Shown here piece by piece: positions 10,583 through 23,065 of a stretch of 64,000 nt of DNA. The stretch is from Gamsiella multidivaricata (Eukaryota; Mortierellomycota; Mortierellomycetes; Mortierellales; Mortierellaceae). The position numbers and the translations under genes are program-made. The stretch is from assembly GCF_025024155.1 (NCBI RefSeq), contig NW_026251735.1, forward strand, positions 248,001 to 312,000, given 5' to 3'. Each line of letters opens with the position of its first letter. Position 1 is the first letter of the stretch. Below the pieces are notes generated by a model, which was not told the origin of the DNA, made no database searches, and worked only from the letters and a program-made list of their open reading frames with translations.

Positions 10583-13500
10583 ATGTCAGCCATGGACGCA
10601 TATCAAGTAAGTGTTCCATATCTGCATCGCGCTGACATAAATGTACGTTGCTTAATAAGATTGCTTAGCCGTTCTGTTGGCCAAACCTGCTGATTTAGCA
10701 CGTTCAACTAGATCTTCGGGCAAGGCCAGTTCGCTATCATGATGTCGGCGTTCTCTGGAGGTGAGCATGATGGTTCTGCGTCATCTTTTTTTCTTGTGTT
10801 ATCGTTTGTTATCGGTGCACTCACTGCGGTATGTGCCCTTCTACACTTGGCTCCCGCACACTTGGTTCTCGCTTATAGACGCACTGGCATAAGGATCAAG
10901 TCAAATGTAAAGAAGGACGCGGATGGATTAGACAACATCGACGATTTTTGGGACGACGGCAACGACGATGGCAGTCAGGGATCCGATACCGCAAAAGGGG
11001 TGCATTATGCTACTCCGATACCCACCCTGCTCAAAGGTCACTCCACGCCCAGAATCCGACCCGCCGAAATGAAGAACTCGAGCGAACGCCGGCTCGGCAC
11101 ACCAGCAGCGCACAGGAAACACAAAGCGCTACCAGCTTCATCTGCACAACACCTCCAGAAACAAGTTACGGATACATGGCGCTCAACGCTCGTCAGCTCC
11201 TGGCTGACCACCGGCACTATGTCGACGGCAGTTGACCAGCCGCTCTTGCGTCCAAATAATCAAGCGTCACTGTCAGCAGACACCGCCTTTCAGCTCCATC
11301 AGACATCAGCAACCATCAAAGAGATTCGTCCAGTCTCCCAGCGATCTCTAACTCCGACAAACCATGACTCTGGCATATCAACGACCTACGAACCTTGTAC
11401 CACAACGAATTCGAGCCCGATCTCAAGGAATTTACTTCCAACATGGAACTCTTCATTCCTGGCTGGCAGACTCGACAAGCCATTATACTCTACGCCAGCA
11501 GATACGCAGCGTGATAAGTACAAGCAACATCCTGGCGACTCCTTTGGAATGCTATGTTGTCCACGCGCGGAGAGTCCGACTCGCTCACACCATGTTGAAG
11601 CCGGACGCCTGACGCCTGACTGGGTCAAAAGGCAAGTGCATGCTACACATCAGCAGCCAACGCGGCCCGTAGGCCACGTCTTATCGCACAGCGAATTCTC
11701 GAAAAGCTATTCACAGCATCTTGTGGATCAGGGCTCAGCGCAGATCTACAATTATTCCGCAGAACACGCACCAGCCACTTGCCCCGCAGACGGTGAGGGT
11801 GAGCAATACGGAGGCACGGAGGAAGACCAGGGCGAAATTTATGACGAACCGCTCGACAACTACCTGAAGAGCAGGGCGATCGCGTGGGCGCAGAACGTCC
11901 GTCAAGAGCCGGCGTCCAAGTTTAAATCGTCAGCTTCAAGTCTACGATCATCAATCTCGCGTCCATCATCACTGAACCCAGGTCTACCCTCATCCGCCTC
12001 AAGCCAGCCTTCATCGCGTGCCCGGACAGAAAACGACACTCCGAACAACCGACGGCTCCTCAGCCAGGAGCTTGGAGAACTAGAAATGAGTGTCACAACT
12101 CAAGAGAGCTCGGTCATGCAGAAGATGTTTAGCCCTTCTCTGTTCTCATCTGCACCGAAAGCTCGCGTCGCAAAGCCTTCATCTTCGGTTCGACCATTAT
12201 CGCCTCTGCCCTCATCAAAGACGAAACTGGCTGGAAAGCGGAAGCAGATGCCACACGAGGCCCACGATTCAGCATCAGAAGACGAACGATCGGCAAAGCG
12301 AAACCGCCGCGCCACCACATTCTCTAGGGCCCAGGCGAACCAGCAAGCTCAACGTTTCACCTCTAATGAACACTGGAATAACATCAAGGATACGGACGAG
12401 GAAGATGCTACGCTTACTCAGCGCCATGATGCGCATAAGAGTCAATTCGAAACTCATACGGAGCAAAGGAGTAACATAAATGAATCTGCAGATGATGCCC
12501 CATTGAAGCGAGGACGGAAGACAATGGCCACTGATAGATCGCGGGCTGGTCCCAAGGAACGAGGCAGAGATTATCTCGACAGATCTCTGAAAGACAGACA
12601 TTCTGTCCCGGTATCACCAGGGCCTAGCGAGGAACGGATGGACGGAGGTACCTACTCTGACATTTTGTTTTCAATTGTTCAACTCATGTCATGGTAGTAG
12701 AGTTTAATGTCATCGGATCTTGATTATCTCTAGTTCGTAAAAGTCGGCGCACAAAACATCGGCCGCTCGAATATTGGAGGAATGAAAGAACCATTATAGA
12801 CCCTAGAGAGGATTCTGGCCTGCACAACAACCGCAAACAAAAGCGGCAAAGACGTCACTTATCTGCAGAGACGCAGCCAGCATCAATGCAAAAAAACTCG
12901 CGAGGGGCGACTTCAGACGAAGAGAGCAACTTAAGCGGAAGTACAAGGCCTTATGAGCTGGAAAGCAATGGATTTATCTGCGACGGTCCACAGCTTTGTG
13001 AAGCAGTTGACTTTGCCAAAGGCGGTGTCATCATGCGAAGTCAGTAGCCGTTTTAAGTCGGACAAATCTTTTGCGGAATACAATGAAAGTATAGTGCATT
13101 TGCCTAACGATAACCCGTTTTTCATTGCATCTGCGACAATAGAACTTGCGGAACCAAAGGGATATGGCAATTACCTAGATGCGCCAGGTGGCGAGTATCA
13201 ATACCATCGAGGTCTGGAGGACCTCGACATTTGTTCAGGGTTCATTCGTATCCCTGGTCTAGGTACTAAACCAAATAAGAATGCACTGAGGGCCTCTCTC
13301 GTAAGTTGTGGTGTCGCTGTGGTGCTCTAATATATATGTATATAGCTTCTCTGCTGTGCAATACACGAGCTTGTACTAACCCATATATTTCTTTGTGCAT
13401 TGTTGTATAGACGTTCTATGTTGTCAAGGGATTAGTCCAGGCGACGATTCACAGAAACAGCATTATCTTACCGGAGGGATCGCGTTTCATTGTCCCACGC

Positions 13501-13587
13501 GGAAACCAGTACATGATTAGAAACCTCTCCAGAAAGGAATGTCTTTTGTTTTTTGCGCAAAGCACCGCTTCAGCCAATAACCACTAA
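10583..13587 (+). CDS. CENP-C / Mif2 inner kinetochore protein
   Basis: CENP-C bridges centromeric nucleosomes to the outer kinetochore. Proposed exons are 10583-10606, 10712-10719, 10879-12647, 12734-13300 and 13411-13587. The N-terminus assembles to YQIFGRTGIRI followed by KKDADGLDNIDDFW, matching the Mif2 N-terminal block (RKTG..., NIDDFF). A long disordered Ser/Arg-rich middle follows. The CENP-C signature motif lies at residues 601-617, VRKSRRTKHRPLEYWRN. The C-terminal cupin dimerisation domain contains FYVVKGLVQATIHR, FIVPRGNQYMIRN and LLFFAQ. Exon 2 is only 8 nt and its downstream intron would have a GC donor (GG|GCAAGG); both follow from the reading frame and are inference. The frame shifts by one base near 13041-13047, where an in-frame TAG ends the motif frame before the cupin frame takes over. 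Total length would be about 850 residues. Confidence 0.85.
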
Positions 13588-15035
13588 TCGGCTGCATGTA
13601 CTATACACACCACCAACTTGTACCATACACCACTGCTATCCTCAATGTCAACTTTAATGCTCAATAAAGACGTCTCATTTCCACACCTTCGTTTTCGTCA
13701 TCCTACGCTGCTGACTTTACCGCTTTATGCCCGCACTCTTGTTACGTTTCAATTGCGGAGCAAAGCAATCTGTCATTATGTCGATCAATAAGATGGCACA
13801 TATACTTTTCGACAACGATATCCATGTTTCGTTATCTTCAACAAAGTTGAGAAGGAATAAAGCAGGATTGAGCAATATTCAAACGCATGATTTATGGATA
13901 AAAGGAGGAGGACTTGATGAAGGGGAGTAGGAAATAAGGACGGAGTATGCGATAGCCAGTTCCTGCGAACTACGGTGCTTTTGCTTTGAACGCGATCCAG
14001 CGTCGTTTCAATTACAGGCTAGACGTCGCGAGTGGTGACCAAAATGATATTTCGATTCTCCAGTACTCTATGAAGCCCATCGACTAGCATTTTTTTTCTG
14101 GATGCTTTATGGGATGTTGGGTTGTCGCACCATGGACGATGCGTAAGAGAAGTCTACGATAGAGTTGTCTGCAGCGGACCACTGCAGGCCATATCCCATA
14201 CGAGAAGAAAGGAGATATAGTCCATGGTGAAGATGCACCACTCATAACAAGGACAGCGCGCGTCCATGTCTTGTGAAACTCATGTGGATCGAATCATGTT
14301 TGGATGATGATAATCCTCGCCATTTCTTTCTGCTGAATAGGAGTTATTGCTGCTTTAATTAGATCGCGATATGATCGCGGTACGCCCATCAAGGACTTTG
14401 TGGGCGAATGGCTCCGCATTTGTCATGTCACAGCAGGTGTTGCACTCTGAACCATGTTGAAATAGCCTTAATCGCGATAAAAATGAGAAAAACAACAACG
14501 CTAACAGCAATGATAGGCCTATTCGACGGCGTTTATAGTCGTATGTTCCTGAATCCCCGTTGCTTGAAGTAGCGGCATTAGCCCAATGAGTACCATTTGA
14601 AGTAAAATGAAGTGGTATAATACCGGGGCACAATTAATAGAAAGATACAGTTCTTCAATACAAGGCGCATGATGAAGATGGATCAGAAAGTGGCGGTCGA
14701 AGGTCATGGCGGCAGTCCAACGCCTGCTTACGGGCTGAAAATAAAAGCACACTTGTAAACAGAGAGAACCTTTAGAGAACAAGTGAGATCCTTGAAAGGC
14801 AATAGAATGCCAGGTAAAAAAGGTCGACTACTTAAACGAGGGAGTGACAATATGGTTTACTTGTATCTCTTAAACAAAAACTCTTTCCTGGTTATGGGTT
14901 ATGCAGGTCTAATGTCCTGGTCCTGAAGTTATGCGGAAAACACCGCCTTTCATCGAGCTTTTTTATGATCATTTCTCTTAATCGCTCCCCCTCCTTTGAA
15001 GGTGAGCAGCAAAAAGTTCATGACTTTGTTCCCTT
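13588..15035. other. intergenic, no gene recognised
   Basis: About 1.4 kb between the convergent CENP-C and SDR genes. Short minus-strand frames at 14355-14633 and 14519-14782 overlap one another in different frames; one contains a hydrophobic stretch (GLSLLLALLFFSFLS), but no family is recognised. This could be old transposon sequence or UTR. Confidence 0.4.
13673..13678 (+). terminator. polyadenylation signal of the CENP-C gene
   Basis: AATAAA 86 bp after the stop at 13587. Confidence 0.5.
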
Positions 15036-16613
<1,578 letters not shown>

Positions 16614-17746
16614 TACAGAAACAAGAGCTGCTTGGAGGAATGAACAAGGAGGAATCGAGAAAAAGAGATTTTAATGAAGAGAGATGCAACAGGAGAGGAT
16701 GATCTGTATTGCGCTCGATTTCACTATAAGGTGAACACCCTTCCGGGCCCAAAGTGCACAAATGATTTTGCTGTGCTGCATTACCACGAATAAACCAATT
16801 GCCAGCAACAACCGATCTGACATACTGTATCTTTATTAACAACTGAGTGTTATGAAGTATATGGCCTTTAATATCAACTGAGTAAACGTCTAGATTGTCC
16901 AAGAGTTGATCATGAAGGCTATGGAGGAAGCAGGTTCAAAATGGCCGTCCTGGTGGCATAGGCTCGCGAAATACATGGAAGCGCCTGGTATGAATCGCTG
17001 CCCGCAATCCGCACTTGTGATCGATATCGATGAAGACAAGGAAAGGCTGGAAGAAGTACTGGAGGAGACTGTAGCTGGGAATATGGATACAGACCAGCCG
17101 GAAGTGAGTTTCATTCCAAAGATGAACTTGTTATGAGCGATATGGAAATGGAGGGGGCGCGCCTGGGATGCTGCCGCACAGAAATCCATTGACGGTTCTA
17201 TGCCCTTTGTACCATTCGAAGGCGAGCATCCACGAAGGAGTCATCAAGTAAACGACAGTCAGCTGCAACCCCCATCCATTCTGTTGCTGTAACTGCAAGC
17301 GTTCTTCTCTTCTAACCCATATCGATTAGTGCATCATGACTCTGCATGTTTGTTTGTGCAGAACATCTGTAATCATGACCAGGGCCTATGCATTACAGGC
17401 TGATATCAATCATCGTGTCTCAATAGTCTTCTGTGTTGCTTCCTGGAGCATCCTGGAAAGCGTTGCAGGCGTTGTCGAAATCCGCACATCTGCGCACGTC
17501 AGGTGACGTGTTAAAAAAAAAGAAAAAAAAAGAGTGCTGGTGTGGGAAAATGAAGACATAGTGGTTTCTACGCTTTCTGCACTCCATCTGTACTCTCTCA
17601 GGATCAACTTCATCAAGGCACATCAAAAGGCACAGCGAGCACAGTTTTCATTCATCACCAAGGGAAAAACAGGAGACTACAGGACTATTATTTCTTCATT
17701 GCTACCGCTGTCAACCACCACCACCACCACCACCCACAGGGATACA
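16614..17746. other. intergenic with one small open frame (16906-17136 +)
   Basis: About 1.1 kb between divergent genes (SDR minus, ankyrin plus), so it should hold both promoters. A 76-residue frame at 16906-17136, ending in an acidic stretch (VIDIDEDKERLEEVLEE) and FIPKMNLL, is open but unrecognised. It has no obvious partner exon. Just before the ankyrin start there is an ACC trinucleotide run (about 17715-17738). Confidence 0.35.
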
Positions 17747-20532
17747 ATGCGTGACGCTGGAAAGAGCTCCAGGGACGGAGATGATTATGAGGAGCAGTTC
17801 CTGCATCAGACCATAGGAGCCTCGCGCATCCGCTCTCATTCCACCAAATATGGCTCACACAAGGTCAGCCGCCACCATCACTTCACATCCACTGCCCCAT
17901 CATCCTCACTACCATCAACCTCTGCTTCTGCACCAGGTGCTGCAGGGACCTCGGCCTCCTCTGTTTCTGCATATCTCGAAAATTTGCCATCACTCAACCT
18001 CGGTGGCACACCACCACCAAGACCTCCAAGACCGCCCGGTGGACTGCTCGGCATCAGCAACGGACGAGGCATTGGCTATGGCAGAGCGCTAGGAAGCAGT
18101 TACGACAGCCCCTTGACCATCCATGATTCCTTCAATGGCCATGTGCGTAGCGGAGCCAATCTTTATGGTGGCAGGAGCCAGAGTTCAGGACTGGTACACA
18201 TCAAGCCATCTTCAGGACATCATCGACCGTCCATGTCAGTCTTTCCGATCCAAAAGGCACTCGAGATTGCCATGAAAGAATCAAGACTACTCGCAGCTGC
18301 GTCCTCGCGGGGCGGATCAGGATCCTCTGGAACGGGTATGAACACTGGTACAACCTTTGTGAGAGAATTGAGAAGAGCACGACACACACGCGGTGCTATT
18401 ATCACAGAGCATGGCCCAACTCCCGACATTTCTCTTGATGAAGAGGAAGACGAGGAGACCCATGCTGCGGATGCGGATACCGATGTGTATGATGCTAGAA
18501 CAAGTTCGAGTCAAGGTCAGGGCGGTAACAGTAGTCGCAGCGACAATGCCATGGAGTCATTTCAGTCCAGAGCAACAGCGCGATTCGACAATCTCGGCAG
18601 TGACCGGTCACACGATATTTCGATGGGCGAAAGGACAGGAAGTGGGCATGTGCATGGCGATATCAGGATCCAGCGACCGGCCATTGCTTCTTATGATTTA
18701 AAGACACACTATCCGGGCATTGCTTATCTTCCGCACAACGCCGCTTCATATAGCGGTGTGCTGTCTCTGCATTCGCCCAGGTCTCTCAGAAACGTGCCGT
18801 CGACAAGCATCTGGAATCAGTCGTCAGGGCGAGGGTCAGGGTCAGGACCGTCACCAGGATCCGCATCCGCAGCAGCACTGGCATCCACTTCAATTTCATC
18901 ATCAACATCTTCTGCATCCGCCGCCGCCAACACATCTTCCGGTCGTTTCAGCCATGCATCGCTTGGCACACTATTTATGTCTTCAGGATCAGCAAGCGCA
19001 CCATATCAATCTCACTATTCACCTGTCTTATCTTCGTCTTCTACCTTTCCATCTACGCACGCTCTTTTCTCGAACCATTCGACCCCCTCCTCGTCAATCC
19101 CGGATATGACCTCTCGATCAGCCGTCCACGCTGTCCGCGAACTGTTAGATTCATATCCTGCACCCTCACCATACTGTGTTGACGACAAGAAGCGGTCGCC
19201 GCTGCACTTTGCTGCTGCGTCCGGAGACCTAGAGTTGGTCGAGTTCTTGTTGGAGCGAGGAGTACGACCTGACTGTGGTAGAGATATTGCAGGAAACATG
19301 CCTTTGCACCTTGGTATACCCTCATTTCTGTTACTTTCTCACTGGTGCGTTATCTACTGGTCAATTGTTATTTCTAACCACCTTTCTCTTCAATGCTTAG
19401 CCATCATATCCAACAGGATTGATGTTGTTGCTGCTCTTCTGAAAGCTGGTACGGCACCGCTTCCGGCGCTCACTTCCAAATCGAACTGGGACTTAGTTTA
19501 TGAAAAACAAATTGAGTGCTGACTAACACCTTTTTGGCGAACATAGGAGCGGACATGACCCTGGCGTCACCGATGACACATAAAACGCCGCTGGACCTCG
19601 CAGAGTCGAGATTGAGCTATTTGCTGTCAAGGGCACAAGAGACCATCAAACAATCTCGAGCTCAGTCCTCAGAATCATCCAACTCTGGAATGCTCGATCT
19701 CCATGACAGCCAGATTGCCACACTGTCATCGTTTCAGCACGCACCACCGACACAGTCACCGGCATTATTATACCAGATTCGAGGGATCGTCAACTTGCTA
19801 CGACCTTATGTGGTTCGACAACAAAAGCTGCAGCAGGGAGAGCGACAGAAGGAGCGACAAAAGGAACGGTCATGGGAAAGAGCAGACAAGTATATGAGGC
19901 AACATCAAGGACAAGGTGGCGGGTCTGGTCAAGGACTCTGGCGGATGGAGGCCAACTCGGATGACAACTTTGGAGATATGGAGGACGAGGATGAAGATGA
20001 CGAAGAGGACGACGATCATATGGATACGGGCGACAGGCGGCGACTTGTACGGAGCCGCTTTACTGTGGTGGATATGGATGGAGACATGGAGTTGAATGAT
20101 GATGAGGATAGCGGTTTTAAGGGACGACCGCTGCACTCGACTAAGACAAAGAGATCGGCAAGGCGTCCTATACGAAGGATGGATGCAGATGAGACAGAAG
20201 AGGCGCTGGAGAATCTGATGAATGGCCTGTCGCTATTAGAGGCCAACAGGAAGCAATTAGAACAACAACATGCCCAAACCCAGACACAAGGACAAGGACA
20301 AAATCAGGACCAACAGGCACTTCAACAGCTGCAACAGTCGTATCCACACACACACATGCATTCACATTCACATTCGCAACAAAGTGGTGTGTCAGATATC
20401 GCAGACGGCAATCTGGCGGACAGTGAGTTGGATCCCCGAAGCGAGCAGGAGGTGGATGAGGCGTTACCGGACCTGCTAGAGCAAGTCCAACAGGTGCTGC
20501 AGGCCATCAAGCTGAACGAGAATCAGGGATAA
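17747..20532 (+). CDS. ankyrin-repeat protein with long disordered flanks
   Basis: Protein of 866 residues from exons 17747-19313, 19401-19448 and 19547-20532 (2601 nt in frame). The first 470 residues are disordered and rich in Ser, Gly, Ala and His. About three ankyrin repeats follow near residues 475-580: SPLHFAAASGDLELVEFLLE, then MPLHLAIISNRIDVVAALLK, then GADMTLASPMTHKTPLDLAE. The second repeat is split over a 48-nt exon. The C-terminal part has an acidic patch (DEDEDDEEDDDHMD), a Gln-rich stretch and a final coiled-coil-like segment with LPDLLEQVQQVLQAIKLNE. The second intron shows a CTAAC branch site (19522-19526). The architecture resembles fungal ankyrin proteins of unknown partner; no DNA-binding domain is visible. 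The ATG at 17747 is the first in frame after stops and follows an ACC repeat. Confidence 0.82.
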
Positions 20533-20586
20533 GTAGGCAAGCCATCTGGGTTCTCTCCCTCCCTTCTTTCTTTACTGAAAAGATGA

Positions 20587-20592
20587 AATAAA
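20587..20592 (+). terminator. polyadenylation signal of the ankyrin gene
   Basis: AATAAA 55 bp after the stop at 20532, within an A-rich stretch. Confidence 0.45.
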
Positions 20593-21096
20593 AATAATTG
20601 ACCCCCCCCATTGTACTTTATCGTATTCTGCGTATTGTGCCTGGCACTGGCCGATTCTCAATTGTCGATTGTCATCTATGACGCATATTGGTCTTACTTG
20701 ACCTTAGTTGTTCCTGCGTAGCTGTCTACGCCCATGGCGCGCCATGCGAGCAATTGGCATTATAGACTGCAAAAGACTTTTGTGCAACATGGCACGGGGA
20801 CAGACCATTTCCATTAACATAAAAATTGGAGTGGGGTTCGATTGCGCCCTTCTTTTTAACTTCCTTCGACTTTGGTTCCCATCGACTTTGGCTCCTTCGA
20901 CTTTGCTTTCCAGTGGTAGCATACATATACAGGCGCTCTTTCTGCTACCCTCATTTCTCATCTCACTCACGCTCACTCTCATCTTCATCCTCACCCTTGC
21001 CACAACCTCATTCTCATTCTCATCCTCATCCTCATATCCCATTCCTCATCTTCATTCCCATCTCCATCCACTTCTCACTTCTCACTTCCCAACGCT
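20593..21096. promoter_or_regulatory. intergenic/promoter of the stomatin gene
   Basis: The upstream half shows nothing recognisable. From about 20930 to 21096 the plus strand is strongly pyrimidine-rich with repeated CTCATC/TTCATCC units, a typical fungal leader immediately before the ATG at 21097. No coding signal is seen. Confidence 0.4.
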
Positions 21097-22777
21097 ATGC
21101 AGAGCAACCAGGACGACGAATTCCAGCAGCTGGAACATGCCAGGGTCGTGGGAGCGCAGCCCAAGAAGAAGGCTGCCATGAACCCTAGCAGCAATGTCAC
21201 TGTGCAATCCCATGCACAAGGTATACTTTCTTCAGTTCATCAACCTGCACTTGGCCAGCAAGCAAAGCATCTGCGCATCAAGATATTCCCTCGCCCTACG
21301 GCGTGACAGACGGACTGACAGAGCTACGACTTTAACCTGATAGAATTCCCTGCACAGCGTGTCAATGGCTTCTACGGAACCATGGTCAATGGTTTTGGCA
21401 GCATCATCGGAACCCTGGGCATGGTAAGAGCACCTCTGCTGCTTAAAGAGGTACCCATTCATCCTGAACGTCAAAGCACAATATTTACGGGTTTTGTGTT
21501 TGACTTTGGCAATAGATCCCGTGTTGCATCTGGTACGCGCTTTGTGTGTATGTTTACGGCTATGGTGCTAGCACAATTCTGACTTCACTGTTATCTGTTT
21601 CGTTGGTTTCACCTTGTCTTTCAGCTGTCCGAACCCGTAAGTTGTAGTCCGCCATGTATCCACAAACAACCTTGTCTGTCTTTGCTTTAACGGACTCGTG
21701 GCGCTAACATATTATCTACCTCTATTTGTCTCTCTCGCCAACAGATACAATACAATTGAACAGGGCACCATTGGTCTTGTGACCAGGTTCGGTCGTTACT
21801 ACAAGACCGTGGACCCAGGACTCATCCGCTTAAATCCGTACACCGAGCAAGTCCAGAAAGTAGACATGCGTGTTCAGATTTCACACATCTTGAATCAAGT
21901 CATCATGACCAAGGATAATGTCAATGTGCAGATCGACTCGATTATCTACTGGCATATCATTAATCCATACCAGGCGCTGTATGGCGTCTCGGATGTGCGC
22001 GTGGCCCTGATCGAGAGAACAAAGACGACGCTGAGACAAAGTCTGGGAGCAAGGGTTCTTCAGGATATCATTGAGAACCGAGAGCAGCTTGCGCATGAGA
22101 TCCAGGAGATTATTGATGCGCCCGCACACGCCTGGGGCGTCACTGTAAGTGACCTTGAATGGTGATTTAGAAATAATCCAGGAAATTGACAGGGAATATC
22201 ATGTATTGAAGAGATGGTATTTCGAACTTCGCTTTATATGTTGTATAGGTCGAAAGCATTTTAATCAAGGATATCCAGTTTTCGAAGGGTCTTCAGGAGT
22301 CGCTGTCTTCTGCCGCGCAAGCCAAGCGCCTTGCAGAGTCCAAGGTCATTCAGGCACAGTCTGAGGTCGACAGTGCCAAGCTTATGCGACAAGCTGCCGA
22401 ATGTACGTTTCGGGAGTCCGAGAAAAATACAGGGCATGGCGACGGGAAATCACCACATCAGCTAATGCCATTCTTCCTGGTTCTTTATCTTTTTCTTTTT
22501 CTTTCTTTTCTATTTTTCAGTCCTGAACACACCCGCCGCAATGCAGATCCGCTACTTGGAGTCCATGGCTGCCATGGCTCGCCACAGTGGGCAAAAGACC
22601 ATCTTTATGCCTACATCAGATGATGTCAGGACGCATTTCCACCCTGCTGTAGGAAGCGCAGTGGCCCCTGCAGATGGCAGTTCATCCTCGGCCGGGTTCT
22701 CGATGCCATCTATCTCAGTCGCTGGTCCAGGTGGTAGCCAGCAGTTCCTGAGCTATCAGAACACCGGCAAGAACTAA
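21097..22777 (+). CDS. stomatin-family (SPFH/PHB) membrane protein
   Basis: Stomatin/podocin-like integral monotopic membrane protein of 347 residues that scaffolds cholesterol- or ergosterol-rich membrane domains. Exons are 21097-21220, 21344-21423, 21516-21532, 21625-21636, 21745-22144, 22249-22402 and 22521-22777; the sum is 1044 nt. The membrane-inserting hairpin GTLGMIPCCICCPNPYNTIE is assembled from three junctions, including exons of only 17 and 12 nt. The PHB domain follows with EQGTIGLVTRFGRYYKTVDP, SIIYWHI, GARVLQDIIENREQLAHEIQ and the helical AAQAKRLAESKVIQAQSEVD. The C-terminal tail after PAAMQIRYLESMAAMARHSG is short and Ser/Gly-rich, ending SYQNTGKN. All family blocks are intact. 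An AATAAA lies 111 bp downstream. Confidence 0.92.
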
Positions 22778-22888
22778 ACCTAAGTTCGCCAGTTCGCTCA
22801 ATTAAGTCCTGAGCGAGTCAATTGGAATGTGGATCCATGGATTGACCTTGAACACGATGTTTGATATGATATGAAGGTCACCCACACT

Positions 22889-22894
22889 AATAAA
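22889..22894 (+). terminator. polyadenylation signal of the stomatin gene
   Basis: AATAAA about 110 bp downstream of the stop at 22777. Confidence 0.45.
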
Positions 22895-23065
22895 ACCTAA
22901 ATGTCTGCGTAAACGAACATCCACACATCGCCCAGGGCGAAGCGTAAACTTTAAACTCGTCGTGCATCTCAACTTTGAACGCATTTTTTCTCTGGCCCAT
23001 CACCACAACGACTTCGCCATCACTGCTCTTCATCCCCACATCGTCGTCTGTTCATCCCTGGCACA

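Noticed and set aside
10739..10878. Start of CENP-C at the ATG at 10739 with a hydrophobic N-terminus
   Set aside because: The hydrophobic stretch is intron read-through; the Mif2-like N-terminus is obtained from exons at 10583-10606 and 10712-10719.
19314..19522. Ankyrin gene ending at 19522 and a second gene starting near 19516
   Set aside because: Two short introns flanking a 48-nt exon complete the second ankyrin repeat and join both parts in frame.
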